From an uncultured Eubacteriales bacterium (lineage in GTDB: Bacteria > Bacillota > Clostridia > Christensenellales > CAG-138), in contig URFJ01000017.1 of the NCBI GenBank assembly GCA_900547135.1, positions 1 to 22,440 of the forward strand: a stretch of DNA of 22,440 nt, given 5' to 3'. Positions 8,521 through 15,351 of this stretch are shown one piece after another. The notes below the pieces were generated by a model. It did not search any database and was not told the origin of the DNA. It saw nothing but the letters and a program-made list of their open reading frames with translations. Within the stretch, counting starts at the first letter, position 1. The number at the start of each line of letters is the position of its first letter. A program made the position numbers and the translations under genes.

Positions 8521-8542
8521 CGACTTAGCATAAAGGGTTTAG

Positions 8543-8692
8543 GTGAAGCGGCGAGGATTCTACAAGCAGATTGACGCAATTCCGCCCGCTCCATTGAATC
8601 GGGAGGCCTTAAAGCATCAAGCGATTGAAATCGTAAATGCGTCGCTTCTACCTAATGGTTTGCATAATAAGTTTGCGGCAAGAAGGAGGTGA
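8543..8692 (+). CDS. Possible 49-residue protein between the SASP genes
   Basis: A GTG-started frame of 49 codons placed between the two spore-protein genes. The predicted peptide is basic at both ends (it begins MKRRGFYKQ and ends FAARRR) with a helix-like middle, and contains no stop codon in the space between the two genes. An in-frame TAG at 8540-8542 precedes the GTG immediately, and AAAGGG a few bases upstream is only a weak ribosome binding site. The TGA at 8690-8692 falls inside the second SASP's AGGAGGTGA ribosome binding site. I recognise no family. It may be a real small protein, a gene remnant, or simply an open stretch by chance. Confidence 0.25.
   Translation: MKRRGFYKQIDAIPPAPLNREALKHQAIEIVNASLLPNGLHNKFAARRR
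8663..8669 (+). promoter_or_regulatory. Candidate sigma-G -10 box for the second SASP gene
   Basis: CATAATA exactly fits the sigma-G -10 pattern CATnnTA and lies 28 bases before the ATG, leaving room for a short leader with the AGAAGGAGGTGA ribosome binding site. TGCGTC at 8638-8643 is a partial -35 match (TGCATA type) with a 19-base spacer. This would give the second SASP its own forespore promoter. Confidence 0.45.
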
Positions 8693-8697
8693 AAAAG

Positions 8698-8931
8698 ATG
8701 TCAAGAAGCAACAATAATAACAACCGTGAAATGAAGTCCAGGCTCCATAACTTCAAAACTGAGGTGGCTAATTCATTGAACGTTAACCTGAAGCAGGGTT
8801 ATAATGGCGATATTACTTCGCGCGAAGCCGGTTCAATCGGTGGAGAAATGGTTAAGCGCATGATTGCTTACGCTGAACAGCACATGCAAAATGGCGGCAG
8901 CAACATGAACGGCGGCAACATGATGAAATAA
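8698..8931 (+). CDS. Small acid-soluble spore protein, alpha/beta type (second copy)
   Basis: A 77-residue paralogue of the upstream SASP, with the same role in packing and protecting spore DNA. From EVANSLNVNLKQGYNGD to GGEMVKRMIAYAE the two proteins are almost identical. This copy has an Asn-rich head (SRSNNNNNREMKSR-like, residues 2-12) and an Asn/Gly/Met-rich tail of about 18 residues that the first copy lacks. The ATG at 8698 follows AAGGAGGTGAAAA; the GTG at 8689 overlaps this ribosome binding site and is not used. The shared ribosome-binding region AAGGAGGTGAAAAAGATG in both genes points to a tandem duplication, and both are probably expressed late in sporulation. Confidence 0.94.
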   Translation: MSRSNNNNNREMKSRLHNFKTEVANSLNVNLKQGYNGDITSREAGSIGGEMVKRMIAYAEQHMQNGGSNMNGGNMMK

Positions 8932-8959
8932 TTTCCCTAAAAAATAGAACGAAACCAAT

Positions 8960-8996
8960 GAGGCCCCTTTAAAAAGGGCCTCGCCTTTCTTTAATT
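8960..8996 (+). terminator. Rho-independent terminator after the SASP genes
   Basis: GAGGCCC (8960-8966 region) pairs with GGGCCTC ending at 8982, the loop being A/T-rich, followed by a T-rich tail (CCTTTCTTTAATTT). It closes the SASP unit before the van regulatory genes. Confidence 0.75.
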
Positions 8997-9145
8997 TAGT
9001 AAAAGTTCATTCTAACATTTAAGTTTCAATATATAAAGTATCTGCTTTTACTTAATAATTAACGGATTATTCAGAAAAACGTAAACATTATCAATGGATT
9101 TATTTAGTTTTTTTTGATAATATAAATATAAAAAGGAGTGAATAC

Positions 9146-9835
9146 ATGGCCTCACGCTTAATGGTCGTAGACGACGAACATGAGATTGCAGACCTCATTG
9201 AAGTTTATTTAAACAACGAGGGTTTCATAGTATATAAATTTTATTGCTCTAAAGACGCTCTCGAATGCGCGGCTAAAACCGAATTGGACCTTGCTGTCTT
9301 AGACGTTATGATGCCTGATATTGACGGCTTCACGGTTTGCCGCACCATACGTGAATCGCACACTTATCCCATTATAATGCTGACAGCAAGAGAGCAGGAA
9401 ATAGACAAGATAACCGGATTGACACTTGGAGCGGACGACTATGTAACCAAACCCTTTAGGCCTCTGGAGCTTATAGCCAGGGTAAAGGCGCAGCTGCGCC
9501 GTTATAAAAGATATAATCAGGGCCAGGCGGAAAGGGAGTCAATAATAACCTATTCCGGCCTTATGTTGGATAAGGACAGTCATGAATGTACGCTGAACGA
9601 GATACCGCTGTGCCTTACCCCCACCGAGTTTTCAATACTTTGGTTTCTTTGCGAGAACAAGGGGCGCGTTGTAAGCTCGGAAGAACTGTTCCATGCGGTT
9701 TGGGAGGAAAAATATTACACAAATAACAATACGGTAATGGTACATATAAGGCATCTGCGCGAAAAGCTACAGGATTCGGCGGAGAATCCTAAATATATAA
9801 AAACCGTATGGGGGGTAGGCTATAAAATTGGATAA
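9146..9835 (+). CDS. vanR: OmpR-family response regulator, VanR type
   Basis: A 229-residue DNA-binding response regulator. The receiver domain (1-115) has the acidic pair D9-D10, phosphoacceptor D53 in LAVLDVMMPDIDG, and the conserved Lys in DDYVTKPF. A winged-helix Trans_reg_C domain (about 135-229) contains LTPTEFSILWFLCENKGRVV and ends IKTVWGVGYKI. The stretches VVDDEHEIADLIEVYL, PIIMLTAREQEIDKITGLTLG and KPFRPLELIARVKAQLRRYK closely resemble VanR of glycopeptide-resistance clusters as I remember them. In such clusters phosphorylated VanR activates the ligase promoter. The ATG follows AAAAGGAGTG. The reading frame overlaps vanS by 8 bases. The 214-base stretch 8932-9145 before it holds the SASP terminator and a very AT-rich region with no convincing promoter. 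Confidence 0.93.
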   Translation: MASRLMVVDDEHEIADLIEVYLNNEGFIVYKFYCSKDALECAAKTELDLAVLDVMMPDIDGFTVCRTIRESHTYPIIMLTAREQEIDKITGLTLGADDYVTKPFRPLELIARVKAQLRRYKRYNQGQAERESIITYSGLMLDKDSHECTLNEIPLCLTPTEFSILWFLCENKGRVVSSEELFHAVWEEKYYTNNNTVMVHIRHLREKLQDSAENPKYIKTVWGVGYKIG

Positions 9836-10922
9836 CGCCTTTGCTAAAGCTTATAGAAACAAGGTGTTTCATACGCATATAATAGTTACCTCTATCATTT
9901 TATTGGTAATATTGTTCCTATATTTATTTTTCGATTTTGTTACAAATGGATTTATCACGAGTCTTTTGAACTTGGTCTTCGGAAGATTCTCTATAATAAC
10001 TTCATTTATAACAAACAGGTATATATTCATTCCGTTCCTGACGGTATTGTCGGTATTTATCGGCTGGGTAGTTGTTGAGGGAAGGGCTTTGCGTAAATTA
10101 TCCGCTGCAATCGGCGATATGAAGAACTTCTTTAAAAGCAACAGTGAACACCTTACCTTGGATAAGGATTTTCAGGAAATTGCCGGGGAGCTAAATTCCT
10201 TTAAGCTCGCCAGCATTAAAAACGAACAGCGCGCACAGATGGAAACACAAAGGAAGAACGACCTTATTACCTACCTTGCCCATGATATTAAAACCCCCCT
10301 GACATCGGTTATAGGCTATCTCAGCCTTTTGGATGAGGCTAAGGAACTACCCGCAATGCAAAGGCAAAAATACATTAAAATCACGCTTGATAAGGCATAT
10401 AGGCTAGAAGCTCTTGTAAACGAATTTTTTGACATAACCCGCTTCAACCTATCAACTATACCCTTGGAAAAGGAGGTTATTGATCTCAAGCTGATGCTCA
10501 TGCAGTTGGCCGATGAGTTTTACCCGATCCTTGCTCCTGGCGGTAAAACGACGCTGATAAACGTTCCCGACGGGCTATCAATCTATGCTGATCCGGATAA
10601 GCTCGCGCGCGTATTTAACAATATATTAAAAAACGCCGCTACTTACAGCACGTCAAACTCTATAATAGAAATAACCGCTAAATCCGATATTGGAGCTGTT
10701 GAGGTGGTATTTAAGAACAAAGGCACAAGAATACCTGAGGAAAAGCTGAGGGTCATATTTGAAAAGTTCTATCGTCTCGACGCATCAAGATCAACTAATA
10801 CGGGAGGCTCGGGCTTGGGTCTAGCCATTGCAAAGGAAATAGTTAAGGCCCACGGCGGCTCTATAAACGCAACAAGCGTCGAAGAGTATACAGTATTTAC
10901 TGTAACGCTTCCAATTCTTTAA
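9828..10922 (+). CDS. vanS: Sensor histidine kinase, VanS type
   Basis: A 364-residue membrane kinase that would sense glycopeptide or wall stress and phosphorylate VanR. Two membrane segments lie at about 17-38 and 65-85 with only a short external loop of about 25 residues, so the signal is probably read at the membrane. The HisKA domain has H152 in YLAHDIKTPLTSVIGYLSLL. The ATPase domain shows the N box NNILKNAATYS, FEKFYRLDASRS and the G boxes TGGSGLGLAIAKEI. These motifs match VanS closely. The start is TTG at 9828, overlapping the vanR stop by 8 bases, the usual arrangement for coupled translation; a G-rich run about 15 bases upstream may serve as ribosome binding site. The pair is followed by 266 bases before vanG. 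Confidence 0.93.
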   Translation: MDNAFAKAYRNKVFHTHIIVTSIILLVILFLYLFFDFVTNGFITSLLNLVFGRFSIITSFITNRYIFIPFLTVLSVFIGWVVVEGRALRKLSAAIGDMKNFFKSNSEHLTLDKDFQEIAGELNSFKLASIKNEQRAQMETQRKNDLITYLAHDIKTPLTSVIGYLSLLDEAKELPAMQRQKYIKITLDKAYRLEALVNEFFDITRFNLSTIPLEKEVIDLKLMLMQLADEFYPILAPGGKTTLINVPDGLSIYADPDKLARVFNNILKNAATYSTSNSIIEITAKSDIGAVEVVFKNKGTRIPEEKLRVIFEKFYRLDASRSTNTGGSGLGLAIAKEIVKAHGGSINATSVEEYTVFTVTLPIL

Positions 10923-11142
10923 TAGGTTTTGAATGCGGGCTATGTGATAAACACCTGCCAGGGAACGATCATAAGCTTACGGCTGCTCATAGGAGTAACT
11001 TGGACGGACTTAAACGGCGCTTTGAATGTTTTTAACGGATTTTTTTGATCATCCTCTGTTATACGTTTAAAAGGCCGCACAACTTAAGATTATTTTAATG
11101 ATTCGTCCTATTTTCATTAACAATGTTTTCTAGATAATTGGG

Positions 11143-11148
11143 TACAAT
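11143..11148 (+). promoter_or_regulatory. Candidate vanG promoter (-10 box) in the vanS-vanG gap
   Basis: TACAAT at 11143-11148 is a good -10 element 40 bases before vanG. The nearest -35-like hexamer, TTAACA at 11117-11122, has a 20-base spacer, so activation by VanR~P would be expected. TTTTC occurs twice just upstream (11111-11115 and 11126-11130). The rest of the 266-base gap 10923-11188 has no clear terminator; it includes a 39-codon open stretch discussed among the findings. Confidence 0.45.
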
Positions 11149-11188
11149 AAATATATGAACCTGTTTAACTCGTGAAAGGAGTTTTTGA

Positions 11189-12280
11189 ATGAGCAAACCA
11201 AAGATAGCTATCGTGTTTGGAGGGTGCTCTGAGGAATATGATATTTCCCTTCAGTCCGCCGCCTCGGTGATACGGAATATAGACAGCAATAAATACGACA
11301 TAATAAATATGGGGATTTCAAGGCATGGCGTCTGGCATAGATACTACGGGCCGGCAGATTTAATTGAAAGCGGCGCATGGGAGAGCTATTATAAGTGCCC
11401 TGTAGCGTTTATATCGCCAAGCAGGGACGTTCATGGCATAGTAGAGTTCACACCGATGGGCGCCTCCTGTGAGAGAATAGACGCCGCGCTTCCAGTGCTC
11501 CATGGAAGAAATGGAGAGGATGGCACCGTTCAGGGCCTGCTAGAGATGGCGGGAATCCCTGTCATAGGCTGCGGTATGTTATCCTCCGCCATCTGTATGG
11601 ACAAGGATGTGACCCACAGGCTTGTAAAATCTGCTGGCATCAGCACCACGCCTTGTGTAGTTATACGAAGAGACGATGATATGCATGATATCGTACGGAA
11701 AGCATCTAAGCTCAGATATCCGCTGTTTGTAAAACCGGCCAGGTCAGGCTCCTCAATAGGCATATGTAAGGTCGAATGCGGTGACGGGCTGACGTACGCC
11801 GTAAACAGCGCGTTTGAGCATGATACTAAGGTTGTAATAGAGCAGGCCGTAAATGGGGTTGAGGTAGGCTGCGCCGTGCTTGGCGGAGGCCGTGAGCCGA
11901 TAACCGGCTCTGTTGATGAAATAGACCTGGTCAGCGGCTTTCTAGACTACGAGGAAAAATACGGGGCGAGAACCGCCACCATTAGGGTTCCCGCGCGCAT
12001 TCCCGAAAGCCTTGAAGATAGGATTAAGCAGACGGCTAAACATATATACCGCGTGCTTGAATGCAGCGGCTTTGCGCGCGTAGATATGTTTTTAGCTGAA
12101 AATGGTGAAATAGTGTTCAACGAAGTAAACACAATACCCGGCCTTACGTGTAAAAGCCGCTATGCAAAGATGCTTGAGGCGGCCGGAATAAGCTTTAAAG
12201 CGTTTATAAACATATTATTGGATGGGTGGTATAAAGATGAAAGACATAGTTATGAATCAGAGGGCTGTATACAAAGGTAA
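11189..12280 (+). CDS. vanG: D-alanine--D-serine/D-alanine ligase, VanG type
   Basis: A 363-residue ATP-grasp ligase that joins D-Ala to a second D-amino acid for the peptidoglycan precursor. It opens KIAIVFGGCSEEYDISLQSA (5-24) and has LPVLHGRNGEDGTVQGLLEM (101-120), the ATP-binding segment FVKPARSGSSIG (180-191), the omega-loop EEKYGARTATIRVPARIP (255-272) and the Mg-binding FNEVNTIPGLT (310-320). EKY plus IxxPARI resembles VanG/VanC/VanE ligases, which make D-Ala-D-Ser, and lacks the pattern of VanA/VanB D-lactate ligases. Specificity is inferred, and a D-Ala-D-Ala ligase cannot be excluded by eye. The ATG follows AAAGGAG (11175-11181) by 7 bases. The C-terminal tail runs 44 bases into vanXY. 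Confidence 0.88.
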   Translation: MSKPKIAIVFGGCSEEYDISLQSAASVIRNIDSNKYDIINMGISRHGVWHRYYGPADLIESGAWESYYKCPVAFISPSRDVHGIVEFTPMGASCERIDAALPVLHGRNGEDGTVQGLLEMAGIPVIGCGMLSSAICMDKDVTHRLVKSAGISTTPCVVIRRDDDMHDIVRKASKLRYPLFVKPARSGSSIGICKVECGDGLTYAVNSAFEHDTKVVIEQAVNGVEVGCAVLGGGREPITGSVDEIDLVSGFLDYEEKYGARTATIRVPARIPESLEDRIKQTAKHIYRVLECSGFARVDMFLAENGEIVFNEVNTIPGLTCKSRYAKMLEAAGISFKAFINILLDGWYKDERHSYESEGCIQR

Positions 12281-13001
12281 TCTGATACTTGTAAACAGGG
12301 ATAATCGCATACGCGAAAGGATCGGCGAGTCCGACCTCGTCCCGGTAAGCCAAAAGGATGGAGGCATACTGTTATGCGGCGATGCGCAGCGCATGCTCCT
12401 CCAGCTTATCTTGGCGCTCGATGCGCATGATACCATCGTTCCAGTAAGCGGCTACCGCAGCGCTGAGGAACAACGTGATATATTTGAAAGCTCAATGCTA
12501 GAAAATGGCGCAGAGTTTACAAACGCTTATGTAGCGCCTGTTGACGCTAGCGAGCATCAGACGGGGCTTGCCATTGACTTGGGCGAGAATCTGCCCGATA
12601 TAGATTTTATACGTCCTAGCTTTCCATATCACGGAATCTGCCAGAAGTTCAGGCAGGCCGCCCCAAGCTTTGGATTTGTAGAGCGTTATTCAGAGGATAA
12701 AACGTCAATAACCGGCATTGCGCATGAGCCCTGGCATTTTCGTTATGTCGGCGCCCCTCACTCGCTTATTATGGTCCGTTTAAACATGGCCCTGGAGGAG
12801 TATATTGATTACTTGCGGCAGTTTACATACGATTCGGGGCCGCTCGTTGAGGAGATGGGAAACAATACGGTTAAAATATACTACGCTCCGATTGACCAGT
12901 ATGAATCGAAGGCAATACCAATACCGCATGATAGGCCCGTCCATATTTCCGGCAACAATAATGACGGCCTTATAATTACTGTATGGGATAGAGCGGATTA
13001 G
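12237..13001 (+). CDS. vanXY: D,D-peptidase, VanXY type
   Basis: A 254-residue zinc D,D-peptidase of the VanY/VanXY (M15) group, likely cytoplasmic since no signal peptide or membrane segment is visible. Enzymes of this type cut D-Ala-D-Ala dipeptide and remove terminal D-Ala from precursors, so that only the alternative ends remain. The SGYRSAEEQ motif is at 71-79, zinc ligands H107 and D114 in SEHQTGLAIDLG, catalytic E164 and third ligand H167 in HEPWHFRYVG. The sequence from the GNLILVN start to LEEYIDYL aligns with VanXY proteins I remember. About 60 C-terminal residues extend beyond the catalytic core, as in VanXY of VanG clusters. I chose ATG 12237, preceded by GGGTGG at 12225-12230; ATG 12222 is the alternative. 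Overlaps vanG by 44 bases. Confidence 0.88.
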   Translation: MKDIVMNQRAVYKGNLILVNRDNRIRERIGESDLVPVSQKDGGILLCGDAQRMLLQLILALDAHDTIVPVSGYRSAEEQRDIFESSMLENGAEFTNAYVAPVDASEHQTGLAIDLGENLPDIDFIRPSFPYHGICQKFRQAAPSFGFVERYSEDKTSITGIAHEPWHFRYVGAPHSLIMVRLNMALEEYIDYLRQFTYDSGPLVEEMGNNTVKIYYAPIDQYESKAIPIPHDRPVHISGNNNDGLIITVWDRAD

Positions 13002-13059
13002 TCTGGTATTCAACTACATATAGACTATACAATATCAAAGACAACTAAAGAGGTGCTAC

Positions 13060-13884
13060 ATGGCCCGAAAAAGGATAACACAAATATTTCCCTTCCTGCT
13101 TCCGTTAAGGGTTAAGCAGCGCAAGCTGTTCTTCTATTTAAGGATGCGGTTTGATAAAAACAGGTATTCAAAGATAATACAGAATGAACGGCTTCCATAC
13201 GAGGTGTTTCACGCTAGCTTTTCAATGATAAACGAAGAAAGCGGTCACGATATACAGTATCAGTATAACAAGGTTCATAACCTAAAGCTGGCCGCATCCA
13301 CGATGAACGGACTACTAATAAAGCCCTCCGAAACGTTCTCATTTTGGATGCGTGCGCGCTTTGCTGATAAAAAGACGCCGTACAAGGATGGCCTTGCACT
13401 GGTATATGGAAAGGTCGTCGGTCAGTATGGCGGTGGCCTATGCCAGCTTAGCGACCTGATATACTGGATGTTTCTCCATACCTCGCTGGATATAGTCGAA
13501 AGGCATCCACATACCATAAGAAGCTTCCCCGCATCTGGCATTCCACAGGGCGCGGAAGCTACCATAAGCGAAGGCTGGCTTGATCTGAAGGCCACAAACC
13601 GCACCACCAATTTGTATCAGCTGGCCTTTGAGTTTACCGAGGACGCGATAGATGGATATGTGTTGTCGGACAGTCCTGCCAAATGCCGTTTTGAGGTAGA
13701 GGCCAGGGATGTCGTGTATATACGCAAGAATGACCGTATGTTTGAACAGGCGGATGTTTATAGAAAATCCCTGGACGCCGAAACCGGAACCATGGTAAGC
13801 GAGGATTTCCTTTATACCGACCGCTGTGAAATTGGATTCAATCCTCCTGAAGGCGCGGAAATTATTGAAGCCGCCGACGATTAA
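13060..13884 (+). CDS. vanW: VanW family protein
   Basis: A 274-residue VanW protein, a common accessory of VanB and VanG clusters whose biochemical role is not established. The N-terminus is basic (RKRITQ, LRVKQRKLFFYLRMRF) without a membrane segment. The VanW domain spans about 70-200: LKPSETFSFW-like IKPSETFSFWMRAR at 88-100, the signature GGGLCQLSDLIYWM at 124-137 with its conserved Cys, then the ERHPHT segment (147-152). The ATG has AAAGAGGTG about 6 bases upstream. It is the last gene of the van unit, 58 bases after vanXY. In the VanG cluster of Enterococcus, vanW precedes the ligase; here it follows the peptidase and takes the place usually held by vanT. Confidence 0.93.
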   Translation: MARKRITQIFPFLLPLRVKQRKLFFYLRMRFDKNRYSKIIQNERLPYEVFHASFSMINEESGHDIQYQYNKVHNLKLAASTMNGLLIKPSETFSFWMRARFADKKTPYKDGLALVYGKVVGQYGGGLCQLSDLIYWMFLHTSLDIVERHPHTIRSFPASGIPQGAEATISEGWLDLKATNRTTNLYQLAFEFTEDAIDGYVLSDSPAKCRFEVEARDVVYIRKNDRMFEQADVYRKSLDAETGTMVSEDFLYTDRCEIGFNPPEGAEIIEAADD

Positions 13885-13893
13885 GCATTTAAT

Positions 13894-13933
13894 GTTAATT
13901 ATGGGTCGGGAAAGTCTCCGGTCCATAATTAAC
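13894..13933. terminator. Long hairpin after vanW, possible terminator
   Basis: An inverted repeat of 16 + 16 bases (13894-13909 and 13918-13933) around an 8-base loop GAAAGTCT, ten bases beyond the vanW stop. All 16 positions pair, two through G-T wobbles. There is no run of T on either side, so it is an unusual terminator; it may instead stabilise the vanW mRNA 3' end or be a small repeated element. Confidence 0.5.
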
Positions 13934-14011
13934 AGAATTTATTGCTAAATTTTGAAATAACCCCCTTCGGATGTCATAATAATATATGCCATAGCAACCT
14001 TCAAATATCTA

Positions 14012-14040
14012 TTGCTTTACATCATTGGCAACTATATAAT
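14012..14040 (+). promoter_or_regulatory. Candidate promoter of the bcd-etfBA operon
   Basis: TATAAT at 14035-14040 with TTGCTT at 14012-14017 as a weak -35 and a 17-base spacer. It would give a leader of about 150 bases containing the structured region. I see no Rex-type palindrome (TTGTTAAn4TTAACAA), although clostridial bcd operons are often Rex-controlled. Confidence 0.45.
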
Positions 14041-14046
14041 TTGTAT

Positions 14047-14156
14047 GCTGGCCATGACTTTTGCTTGACCAGCGCTCATATGGAGTCATAGCCTGCGGGA
14101 GCGCGTGGATGATGACGCGCCCGAGCTTGCCGGGGCCTTGAACTGGTCAACAAAAG
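14047..14156 (+). ncRNA. Structured leader of bcd-etfBA, candidate cis-regulatory RNA
   Basis: A 14-base-pair outer stem joins 14058-14072 (CTTTTGCTTGACCAG) to 14143-14156 (CTGGTCAACAAAAG), with one bulged C at 14064. Inside it, GCGCGT 14101-14106 pairs with ACGCGC 14115-14120. Alternative pairings exist: GCTGG 14047-14051 with CCAGC 14069-14073 competes for the outer stem, and GCGCTC 14072-14077 with GAGCGC 14099-14104 competes for the inner hairpin. Such mutually exclusive pairing is what a riboswitch or attenuator would show. It ends 21 bases before the bcd ribosome binding site. I recognise no known RNA family; function is inference. Confidence 0.45.
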
Positions 14157-14195
14157 CCGACATAATGCTATTTTAACGGAGGAGGTTCATTTATT

Positions 14196-15338
14196 ATGGA
14201 TTTCACGCTGTCCAAGGAGCACGAAATGCTTCGCGACATGTACCGTAAGTTCACTGAAAACGAGGTAAAGCCTCTTGCCGAAGATATCGACGAGCAGGAG
14301 CGGTTTCCAGTGGAGACGGTAAAGAAATTGGCCCGTTACGGGTTTATGGGTATTCCATTCCCAAAGGAATATGGCGGCGCCGGCGGAGATATGCTTGCAT
14401 ATGTGATGGCCGTTGAGGAGCTTTCAAAGGCCTGCGGTACAACTGGTGTTATCGTTTCAGCCCATACTTCCCTATGCTGCGCACCCATATACGAAAACGG
14501 TACCGAAGCGCAAAAGCGCAAATATTTGCCAAAACTGCTTTCGGGAGAACATCTGGGCGCATTCGCCCTTACGGAGCCTGGCGCCGGTACGGACGCGTCC
14601 GGCCAGCAGACCAGAGCGGAACTTCAGGGGGATAACTATATCCTCAACGGTACTAAAATATTTATAACTAACGCCGGCTATGCCGACATTTATATTGTTA
14701 TGGCAATGACCGACAAATCGCAGGGGACCCGCGGCATATCGGCATTTATAATTGAAAAGGATTTTCCCGGATTCTCGGTTGGAAAGAAGGAGAAAAAGAT
14801 GGGGATACGGGGCTCCTCAACCTGTGAGCTTATCATGGAAAATTGCATCGTTCCAAAGGAAAACCTGCTTGGAAAAGAGGGGAGAGGATTCTCCCTTGCC
14901 ATGAAAACCCTCGACGGCGGCCGTATAGGCATTGCCGCCCAGGCGCTGGGCATCGGTGAAGGTGCTATAGAAGAAACAATAAAATATGTACGCGAGCGCA
15001 AGCAGTTTGGCAAACGCATCTCACAGATGCAAAACACACAATTCCAACTGGCGGATATGCATACGCGCATGGAAGCGGCCAAGTATCTGGTTTACAGCGC
15101 CGCAATGAAAAAGGAAAGCGGCGCCAAGTACTCAATGGACGCGGCAATGGCAAAGCTGTTCGCGTCCGAAGCGGCGAGCGACGTCACCCGAAGGGCGGTA
15201 CAGCTCTTTGGAGGTTATGGCTATACACGCGAGTACCCTGTTGAGCGCATGATGCGCGACGCGAAGATCACCGAGATATACGAAGGTACCAGCGAGGTAC
15301 AGCGCATGGTAATCTCGGCGGGCCTTAACGTCAACTGA
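14196..15338 (+). CDS. bcd: Butyryl-CoA (short-chain acyl-CoA) dehydrogenase
   Basis: A 380-residue FAD enzyme that reduces crotonyl-CoA to butyryl-CoA, working with EtfAB. It shows the full acyl-CoA dehydrogenase order: N-terminal helices (MDFTLSKEHEMLRDMYRKF), the flavin/substrate segment AFALTEPGAGTDAS at about 126-139, IFITNAGYADIYIV, then the C-terminal helices with RKQFGKRISQMQ. The catalytic base is E363 in EIYEGTSEVQR, the position used by butyryl-CoA dehydrogenases. Strong ribosome binding site GGAGGAGG at 14178-14185, ten bases before the ATG. etfB starts 13 bases after its stop. The crotonase, hydroxybutyryl-CoA dehydrogenase and thiolase genes often next to it are not in the window. 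Substrate specificity for C4 is inferred from the family and the Etf partners. Confidence 0.95.
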   Translation: MDFTLSKEHEMLRDMYRKFTENEVKPLAEDIDEQERFPVETVKKLARYGFMGIPFPKEYGGAGGDMLAYVMAVEELSKACGTTGVIVSAHTSLCCAPIYENGTEAQKRKYLPKLLSGEHLGAFALTEPGAGTDASGQQTRAELQGDNYILNGTKIFITNAGYADIYIVMAMTDKSQGTRGISAFIIEKDFPGFSVGKKEKKMGIRGSSTCELIMENCIVPKENLLGKEGRGFSLAMKTLDGGRIGIAAQALGIGEGAIEETIKYVRERKQFGKRISQMQNTQFQLADMHTRMEAAKYLVYSAAMKKESGAKYSMDAAMAKLFASEAASDVTRRAVQLFGGYGYTREYPVERMMRDAKITEIYEGTSEVQRMVISAGLNVN

Positions 15339-15351
15339 GGAGGGACTAAGA

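Noticed and set aside
8994..9056. ATTTAGTAAAAG / CTTTTACTTAAT inverted repeat before vanR
   Set aside because: 11 of 12 positions pair, but the sequence is very AT-rich and the 39-base loop makes chance likely; no function proposed.
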